Assembly: GCF_030272615.1 (NCBI RefSeq) | Contig: NC_081406.1 | Span: 483,569,900 to 483,633,899, forward strand | Direction: 5' to 3' | Origin: Cryptomeria japonica | Taxonomy: Eukaryota; Streptophyta; Pinopsida; Cupressales; Cupressaceae | DNA: 64,000 nucleotides | Shown here: in pieces, positions 56,590 through 64,000 of the stretch | Numbering within the stretch: the stretch's first letter is position 1 | Layout: each line of letters starts with the position of its first letter | Made by a program: the position numbers and the translations under genes | The notes under the pieces: generated by a model | Told to the model about the DNA's origin: nothing | Seen by the model: only the letters and a program-made list of their open reading frames with translations | Database searches by the model: none

Positions 56590-59500
56590 AAGCAGTTACA
56601 AGTCTCGTTCTGTCTCAGTGGCCTTTTCAGTTGGTAACTCTTCTGCAATATCCTCTAACTATCCTGAAGCATCTTCCAACTATTCTGGAGCATCTTCTTC
56701 TTGCATCGCATATTTTTTGGACCACTCTTGAAAAACATCATCGGTAGGCCATGAGTAGCCCATAATCTTTTTCTTCAACTTTAAAAGCTTTTTCCAAGAG
56801 TTCCTTATTTTCCGCACTTCTGACTCTAAGAAACCATAATGTGATTTGATCTTTTCTATTTCCTCAATTGTTTTAACAAACAGTGAGGTGTTATCTTTAT
56901 TGATTATTTCATTTACCCTTAGAGATAGATTAGCTCCTAACTCATCCAACCATACCTGTTTGTCCTTTACCTAATTTTGGTTGACAAAACCTCTAGGAAA
57001 CAGTTCAAATTTGTGCTCAGTATACTCTTTTCTATATAAATCAGCCTTCCTTTCCACATTGGCTTCCCTTCTGCCAGCTTTGTCAAATCTTTGGTTAATT
57101 CACATGATGATTTAATAGTGGCATCGGATCTGGCTTCATCATAAGATACACACATGAATTATAAATCTACTTCCCTCATGATCCACTTATTTAGAATAGG
57201 CTCTAGAATGGCCTTGTCCTCATTTAACTCACAAAGAGTGTCAAAAATTCTCTTCATATTGATATGTATCATGGGAGCATCAATGCTATCAGAAAAACTC
57301 AAAATTGTAGCCTTAGTCTTCTCCTCATACTTATTTGCAAATAAGGCCTGAGCTTGTTTCAACTTTTCCAATTCATGTTGATAAGTCTCAGCTGGATGAA
57401 AACCAAAAGGCATAGGAGAAGGAGGGAATTCTATGATGGGACTAGTAGGTGGAGGCCTTGCTGGAGAAGAAGAAATTGCCAAGGTAGAGGACTCACCTCC
57501 TTGGTATTGTCCCATCAACTGAATTTGAAGTTTGGCAATGATAGTGTCCTTGCTAGCTACCTCCTTTTTGGCTTCATTATAAGCCTTTAGAATTGTTTCC
57601 GACTTAATTTGAAGATCAACCTTTTCTTTTCCTTCCTTCTCTACTACTGCTGCATTTAACTTAGTAGTCTCTAAAACAATACTAGCCACTTCCACCACCC
57701 CTGTATCCTGGACTCTCTTGACTATCATTCCTCCTAAGATACTAGACTCTGAGGTGTCCTTCCTTCTTCTACCCTCATCTCTTTTAAGGGATGACATTAC
57801 CAGAGAGGCATCATCTTTTCTAAATACCACTCCTTTCATTGGTTTGGTTTCCTTTCTAACCACTTCTAGGACCAATGCATCAGCTATATCCCATTCAGGG
57901 AGAATTAGCACACTGGCTTTTGAAACCATTTCCCTTCTAGCCTCAGGAGTGATGGCTTTGAATTCAACCATCATTTCTTGTTTGACCTCTTCTTCTATTG
58001 AATTTTTATCTTTATGAGGTTGTTCACTTATTCTTTTTGCACATTTGATCTTGAACTGATCAGTATTCTGTTTCCATAGAAATTGCATGAAAGCACCTGA
58101 TGCAACAAAATTGTTGTCAGCTAGGAATTCTTCACTATCTTGCTTGACAATGATGTCCAACTCTTTTCCTTATAGCTCACTATCAATTATGTCCATTTCA
58201 ACACTGGGTGGCTCCTCTAGCATTCCTTCTTGAGTCTCATTGTAGGTGTATGGAATTTCACCTAGACTCCCTAATTACAATAATTGCTCCGCCATAGCTT
58301 GCTCATCTCCTATGTGAATTGGGGACTGAGAGGGAGAGTACTGAGGGTCATCGGTTTCAATTTCTTTTCCCACCCTCTGCCTTTTTGGTGAATCCTAAAT
58401 CTCTATATAATATCTTCAGTGGCCCTCTTCCCTTTGGAAGTAGAAGGTTCACCTGACACTGGCATCATCACAGTGTATTTAGATTTTTTCTGCATTATAT
58501 AGTTACCTGGTGGAATAGCCTTGGCAAAGGCAGGCTTGGATAGGACCAATTTAGTCCTATCAAGATCATTCTACATTATGGCCTCTCTCTTCTCCTTCAG
58601 GGTTTGCATTAAATCCTCAAAATAAAGAATCAAGAATTTAATCTTTTCCTCAAATGGGGTAAAATTGGAAAGGGGATCATACCTAGAATCAAATTGGTGA
58701 ATGAAGTCAAGGGCTCTCTTGTAGGAAATCCACTTCTCCTTCCTTACCTCTTGCTCATCTAGACTGAATTCATTCCTGATTAGATCTTTGAGGAACTGGA
58801 ATTGGTGAGGCCTGATCTTACAAACTACCCCCTTCCTAAACATGATGTTGAAAAAATCTTCAGGGTCAGCACACCTTGACACTACAATTGATAACATGTA
58901 TGGTTTAAATAATTCTTCAAAAAACTTCCATCCACCTTTGGTAATTACAAAATGATGAGCCATGGTGATGGTTGGGAAAATTATCCCTTTACCCATGTTA
59001 ATTAACTCGGCCTCCTGCACTCCTCCAATCTGTCTTAATACTTCTGCAATGCCTATCTTTAATGGAACCTAATAGGGCAGTAGATAAGGGGTTCCTCTGA
59101 AACCATATACTCTCAAAACAGTAGAAATAGGATATAGATACATATCTCTCTAGTTATGAACAATCTTGATGTCCTCTACAAACACTTTGGGCCTAAGGAA
59201 CTCCAAGAGAGCCTTGGGAATCCTAGGGTTTTCTGCACATAACAACACTCTAATCTTAGATGCAAAGCATCTATCAAACTTTAGATAAATTGCATCCCCT
59301 CTATATCAAGATAGAATAGTACTCCACAATTGCACTGGCATCTCCTCTTTATCCATGACCTTAACCAGGTCCATCTCTTTTGCAAAATAATCTGCCCTTT
59401 GAAAAGAAACATATGCATCAACAAGGAATACCATACAAATGCCTTGTGTAAATTACCATTTTTAATTCCTACAAGGCCTGCATGGATAGCATCAGTGAGG

Positions 59501-60246
59501 AAAGGAGCAAAGTCAAATGTTATGGCCAGGGAAGGGTTCAAAATTTGGGCAATCTTTAACATATAATGGACTGGCATGTTTTTCTCGGCATCTTCCCCAA
59601 AAATTTGACACAGTGTCCAGTACATACCCTTAGTTCTCAAGGTAAACAGATTTAAGGAAAATGGCTCCATTGTGCTAGGGCCTACAACTGTTAACCCCCC
59701 TATTTTGACAAAGTATTCTCTCAATGGGCCACTCCTAAGATGATCTGTTTGGGCATTGTAAACTTGAGTTAATGCCTAAAAATCAATAGGCTCAAGATAG
59801 CTGGAAGCTTCACTAAGCTTGAAGACATTCCTAAATTCATCATCTTTGATTTTGACAAGGGCTGATCCCTTTATGTTTCTAATGCATCTGGCAGTAGGGT
59901 CATATCTTTGTACGATTAGGGTCAACAAATCAGCGCCCATGAACACACCAGGGACCACAAGTTTCCCTACTTCTAAATCCCAGATACTATTCATAGGGGA
60001 AGGGGCATGTCTCTGACCAAAACCCACTTTAAACAAACTGAAACCAGATATCCCTATTTCAGGGTCCCTCAACCAATTTCCTTTATCATATAAACCATCC
60101 CCAATTTTGAGATGGGGGTTCTTTGGTACTAACTCCTTAGCTCTAGCCCCGACATTGGTCGACATGGTTAACTGCTCAAGAAAATCATCACAAATATTTC
60201 GGTCCTGGTAATTTACCTTCCCTGTTAATTCTCTTATGGGTCCCAT
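56590..60246 (-). pseudogene. LTR-encoded (U3) ORF, most complete copy
   Basis: It starts at ATG 60246 (GKVNYQDRNICDDFLEQL), the best-supported start of the family. Open pieces are 60246-59776, 59724-59281, 59020-58571, 58160-57159 (333 codons), 57155-56967 and 56949-56680. Conserved parts are LKIGDGLYDKGNWLRDPEIG, KLVVPGVFMGADLLTLIV, YLEPIDF, KIGGLTVVGPSTMEPFSLN, GKGIIFPTITMAHHFVIT, CADPEDFFNIMFRK, a coiled coil (KSETILKAYNEAKKEVASKD), RPPPTSPIIEFPPSPMP, INMKRIFDTLCELNEDKA, and a helical tail. Frame changes lie near 59280, 58500, 56960. Function unknown; the basic patch and coiled coil fit a nuclear or RNA/protein-binding role, which is only inference. Confidence 0.82.
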
Positions 60247-60649
60247 TTTAAAAGTATTTGACTAAGCCAATTATCAATCAAAATGATGTTCTAATAGCAC
60301 AAGACCACAATTCAACAATCTTTAAGCAAAGGTTAAACAAAGAACAAGGGAACCTGATTTTAGCTCAAAGCAACTCTGCTCTACACCAGTGCTCTCTGCA
60401 ACTACTTCTGGGGAATGATACCCTCTTTAAATTGATGTGGGAACATATACGGAAATTTGGCTCCTTAACTGTAGCATTAACACCGCATGCTTCGACCGTC
60501 CCTTCAAAATTGAATTCATGCAAGAATTCAAAAATTTGGCTCCAACGGGTTAGAACAGCTCTGAGTATTTTTTCCTTTTCTTCTTTCGTTGTTTCGTATA
60601 GCGTAAAGCACTTGTAGGTTCATCTAACAAAATCATGCTGACCATCCGA

Positions 60650-62100
60650 TCAAATGAAACTTGATCAACTTTTAGCTTTTTACTTTTCCTCATTTAGCAA
60701 TGGGCTGAAAACCTTTTCGCTATTTCGCGATAGGTAACCATCTTGCATCTTGTCCTCGTGAAACTACGCTAGCTATTCAATCAACTAAAACTTGATCGGT
60801 CTTTACTCCTTCTTAACTTGGTGGTTTATATTACTAACCATGTTCAAATCGGTTACTACTAACCATTTTTGCCATTTCACAAATGGTAACAAACTCACAT
60901 CTTTGGGCTGCAAAATAATGCCCGCTATCAGATCTTTCTTGAGATGCTCGTCCCTTATCAAACTGTTAGAACCTACAGACGTGGGCTCTCTAAATCAGCA
61001 TCATTAACTTTGGCACTCGATCCCTCTTGAAACTTACGTGTCAACTTCCTACTCGCTGAAAGACTTCAATGGGATCTACTTCGGAAATGCCACCTGTGCC
61101 TGACATATATCCTGTTTGTCTTCAGTTTACATCATTCTGTTTGTTGGGCCTACCACTTGGTCACCAAGTTTTCTCTTTGATTTACGTGATCTAGAGGACA
61201 CATGTAACCTTTTAATTCATGATCCCTATCTCCTAGGCTGCTCACTTGGAATGCCATGTCATTTCGCCATTTCACAAAAACTAACTCTCGAGCATCTTTG
61301 GGTTGTGAATCAATGCAAGCCATTGATTATTCTTTGAACCACTCACTCTTTACTCTTCAAAAAACCCACCGGCTTCTGGGACCCGCCACAACCTTTCGCT
61401 ATTTCACAATAGTTAAAACACATGCACTTTGATCTCACAAAATAACGAGGGCCATCCGATCAGATAGAACATGACCGATCTTTAATCTTCAGACGAAGCT
61501 TGGACATTGGGCCCACCAAAACCTTTCGCTACTTCACAATAGGTAATCTTTGATCATCTTTATCTCACTGTTGTTACTCTTTCTATGAACCACTTCACCC
61601 AAGCCCACCATCTTTTTTCCATTTCGCAACTTGCAAACCACGGGCACCTCTAGGCTATGAATCAATGCGAGCCGTTGATCTCTTTCCAAACTGATCACCC
61701 TTTAGCCAAGGGAGAAGTCCTCATTGCTGGGTCCCGCCAAACCTTTTTGCTATTTTGTGATAGGTAACTTTTGGGCATGTTGAGTTCATGAATCCACGCG
61801 GGCCATCTGATTGATTGAGAGTTGATCAACTTTTACAAGGCCCGACGAACATTAGAAAAGGCAGATTTAAAGGTGAATAAAATTTTAAATATTTAAAGGG
61901 ACTGCCTAGGTAAATAGCAATGGGGGGAACACTTTGCATGACAAAAGGACCCATCAATTAAGTGAACAAAGTAATGCAGAATTAGAAACCAAATCTTTTT
62001 TCTCAAAAATTGGAGCGACTTAAAACCTAAACCCTGAACCCCCTAGGACTTAAAACAACTTTGAAGCAACTAGGGCATACCAAACTCAAAATTTTCAAAA
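60650..62100 (-). repeat. U3 sub-repeats with TTTCGC..TTCGCGA motif (minus-strand LTR)
   Basis: The plus strand shows 'tttcgctatttcgcgatagg' or variants near 60716, 60868, 61262, 61396, 61525, 61615 and 61746. These are the complements of the blocks in the two element 1 LTRs. Confidence 0.65.
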
Positions 62101-62294
62101 ACCTAGCCAATTATGGACTGAGAACATCCATTTTTAAAACAGTGATAACAACGGCTCTGACTGGTGATGGTTGATTGCAAGATTAACACAAGAAACTCAA
62201 AAACTCTGGAGAAACAGACCAAAAACAAGCCGAACAGAAAACAACCAAAACAAACTCAAATATATACAAATAGAGGACCTACTATGCATGGACA

Positions 62295-62482
62295 TCAAGA
62301 AAAGTAATGCTTCAGGAATTGTCCATGCACTGGAAATTCCTGTACTTCATCATTCATATTATTTAGAAAGTATAAGTCTTTTCCATTTACATAACAGACC
62401 ACAGAAGGGCCAATCCATAATGACTCAAACTTCTTATGCTTTCCCTTGTCCTTGTTGGCATATGCACACTCCAATGAGACAT
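62295..62482 (-). pseudogene. C-terminal end of integrase of the minus-strand gypsy element
   Basis: The minus strand reads KGKHKKFESLWIGPSVVCYV, NGKDLYFLNNMNDEVQEFPV and HGQFLKHYF, matching 11100-11270 in element 1. The upstream part of the ORF that reaches 62588 is LTR sequence of the inserted element and not part of this protein. Confidence 0.85.
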
Positions 62483-63238
62483 TGTAGGTGATTGAAGGTT
62501 TTGTGATTGATGGCAACCTTACAATCCTATGACACTGGCAAGGCATTACATTGGCACTAGCAAGATCAGACTCTACACTGGCACTCAAACCACCGGCACC
62601 GGCACAAAGAAAGGAAGCATACTGGCATAGAGGTCGATAGGATTTTTGATATATTATATTTTTTTATTATTGTAAAAACTTTGTAAGCTGACTTGGCAAG
62701 TTGTAAAATGACTCATATATAAGAGAGATCATTGTAGACATTTTGAAAAAGATACAAAAAAAATATTAGGCAGACCTATTATGCGAAATATAGGTTAAAG
62801 GTTTTATGTAAAGAACAGAGCATAAACCAGTACTGGATCTGACATTATAGATGCTATTGTAAAACAGTACAAGTTATTGGATTTGTATAATCCATCATTG
62901 TAAGTCAGTGAGACTTCCCATTGAGCAGCACGAGCTCTAGGCAGTTGGCCTTCCTACATGTGCAAGCCCCTCTTGTAAGTAATATTCTCTTATTGGCTAG
63001 TAAGTGAATATTGTGGGTCACAAATCCCACCGAGGTTTTCCCCACACCGAGTTTCCTCATTAAATCATTGTGTTATGGTGTGTTTCTTATGTGGTTACTT
63101 TCATTTCTGTTTATTACATTATTTCTTGCATATCGGTACACTGTTATGATATGCTCTACATGTTTTAAGTTAAGAAATTCTAATTACCGGTCATATAATG
63201 ATTCACCCCCCCTCTCAGTATCTGTGGGAATCCTAACA
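62483..63238 (+). repeat. 5' LTR of the right-edge copia-like element (756 bp)
   Basis: It starts TGTAGGTGATTGAAGG and ends AATCCTAACA. TATATAAG at 62716-62723 is the likely TATA box. A C7 run before the end is shared with the other copia-like LTRs here. 'ccaccggcaccggc' at about 62590 is a CCGG-rich cluster. Confidence 0.85.
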
Positions 63239-63240
63239 AT

Positions 63241-63252
63241 TGGTATTAGAGC
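63241..63252 (+). promoter_or_regulatory. Primer binding site of the right-edge element
   Basis: TGGTATTAGAGC, two bases after the LTR; same variant as element 4. Confidence 0.9.
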
Positions 63253-63309
63253 TTGGTCCTCTATTTTCAAAAGCCTAACAACTTGAGGAAGATCTTGACA
63301 CTGGTAGAG

Positions 63310-64000
63310 ATGGAAAATCTGATGAAGCAACTAGAAGCAGCTCTTCTAGACTATGATGCAGAGAAATTAAAAAATATCAAACTAGAAGATGATCTAAAGG
63401 CAGCTCAAGATATCATTCAGGCACTTCAAGAAAATCTTACCATTTCAAGAAACAAGAGAAGAGAACTTTGTGAAAAGATGCAAAGTGAGAATGATGAAAA
63501 GGAATCACTTAATGATCAGATAAGCAAGCTAAAACTGGAGAAAATAACAATGAAGAATGAGATGCAAGATATGACTATGAGATTTTGTAAAGAAATTGAG
63601 GATAGAAAGAAGAATGAAGAAGATTTGACTAGAAGACTAAGTGATATAGCAAATGAAAACACAAGACTTAGCTATGAAAATGATTTATTGAAGACAGATC
63701 CGATGCACACTCAGAATGACTACAATGAACTAATTAGGCAGAAAGAAGTCTTAGAAAGAGAACTGGATACTGCAAATCAACATAAAGAGAAATTCAAGAA
63801 AAGCTTAGAGGAACTTGGTAACTTGCTGAAAAATCAAAAACCTAAAGGTGACACTTCTGGAATTGGCTTTGAAGTTGGTGAAAGCTCCGATACTGCAAAT
63901 ACACAGGATCATAGCAAACCAGTAAGGCAACCTAATGCTTATAAATTCAATGGAAAATTCTTAAACTATAATAAGTAAGGTCATAGAGAAAATAAATGTA
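63310..64000 (+). pseudogene. Gag-like coiled-coil/CCHC ORF of the right-edge element (partial)
   Basis: It starts at ATG 63310 (MENLMKQLEAALLDYDAEKL), 58 bases after the primer site, and is open to 63978. About 190 residues form an almost continuous coiled coil (KLKLEKITMKNEMQDM, NEDDLTRRLSDIANEN-like heptads). A low-complexity linker follows, then a damaged CCHC knuckle (FNGKFLNYNK, stop at 63976, GHRENKC). There is no UBN2-type capsid. This parallels the gag-like ORF of element 4, so a reduced gag appears to be a family trait. Confidence 0.75.

Larger units (their letters stand above)
55683..62150 (-). repeat. Complete giant 3' LTR with U3 ORF (6.5 kb)
   Basis: The minus strand begins TGTTATCACTGTTTT and ends GAGAACAACA. 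It has the same layout as 11411-17695: sub-repeat block (62100-60650), ORF (60246-56590), TATA (56521-56515), AT-rich end. As the longest copy it is the best guide to the full LTR. Confidence 0.9.
55683..62482 (-). mobile_element. Minus-strand giant-LTR gypsy element, 3' end (relative of element 1)
   Basis: On the minus strand: the end of integrase (62482-62295), a short spacer, then a complete 6468-bp 3' LTR (62150-55683). The element is interrupted at 62483 by a copia-like element; the remainder is beyond the right edge. Confidence 0.9.
62483..64000 (+). mobile_element. Forward copia-like element, 5' portion
   Basis: LTR (62483-63238), initiator-Met primer site and the start of a coiled-coil/CCHC gag-like ORF, cut by the window edge. 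It interrupts the minus-strand gypsy element; the candidate TSD GACAT (62478-62482) cannot be checked. It has the same organisation as the start of element 4. Confidence 0.85.

Noticed and set aside
62295-62588. A 97-codon ORF on the minus strand as a single gene
   Set aside because: Its first third is LTR sequence of the inserted element; only 62295-62482 is integrase C-terminus.

Overview
The window is plant nuclear DNA made almost entirely of nested, decayed retrotransposons; I find no host gene, tRNA, rRNA or CRISPR array. Ty1/copia-type primer sites matching initiator-Met tRNA, a chromodomain Ty3/gypsy element, 5-bp target site duplications (TSDs) and a second, archaeal/plant-type RNase H all point to a land plant with a large repeat-rich genome. 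A gymnosperm is plausible but unproven.

Left block (1-26513). Element 1 (430-17695, TSD ACAAG) is a Ty3/gypsy element with LTRs over 6 kb. It sits inside the giant LTR of a relative, element 2 (1-429 and 17701-22509). Element 2 in turn interrupts the gag of element 3, a minus-strand element whose 5' LTR is 25378-26513. The giant LTRs carry a long ORF of their own (about 3.6 kb), upstream of the TATA box and therefore in U3. Four copies are visible: truncated at 2023-3360, then 13177-16922, 17827-21440, and minus-strand 56590-60246. Element 1 pol is collinear in one frame as protease, extra RNase H, reverse transcriptase, RNase H, integrase; the extra RNase H lies before RT.

Middle block (26514-40662). 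An unassigned stretch with an 11-unit, exactly 21-bp array is followed by element 4 (27713-36305, TSD CTCTC). Element 4 has copia-like LTRs, an initiator-Met primer site, a coiled-coil/CCHC gag-like ORF split by a solo LTR (29957-31013, TSD ATGCT), no pol, and a large unknown ORF (31668-34923). Further right a retroposed sequence (38594-40115) with an 18-bp TSD carries another unknown ORF.

Right block (40663-64000) is a five-level nest: a copia-like LTR start (40663) is cut by a minus-strand chromovirus (40720 on), whose 5' LTR is cut by a minus-strand copia element (47509 on), whose 5' LTR is cut by a solo LTR (53788-54930) and by a minus-strand giant-LTR gypsy element (55683 on), which is cut by a forward copia-like element (62483 to the edge). 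The remaining halves of all five lie beyond the right edge.

All ORFs are broken by stops and frameshifts, so products are inferred ancestral functions. The elements probably relied on each other: the pol-less ones need copia machinery in trans.
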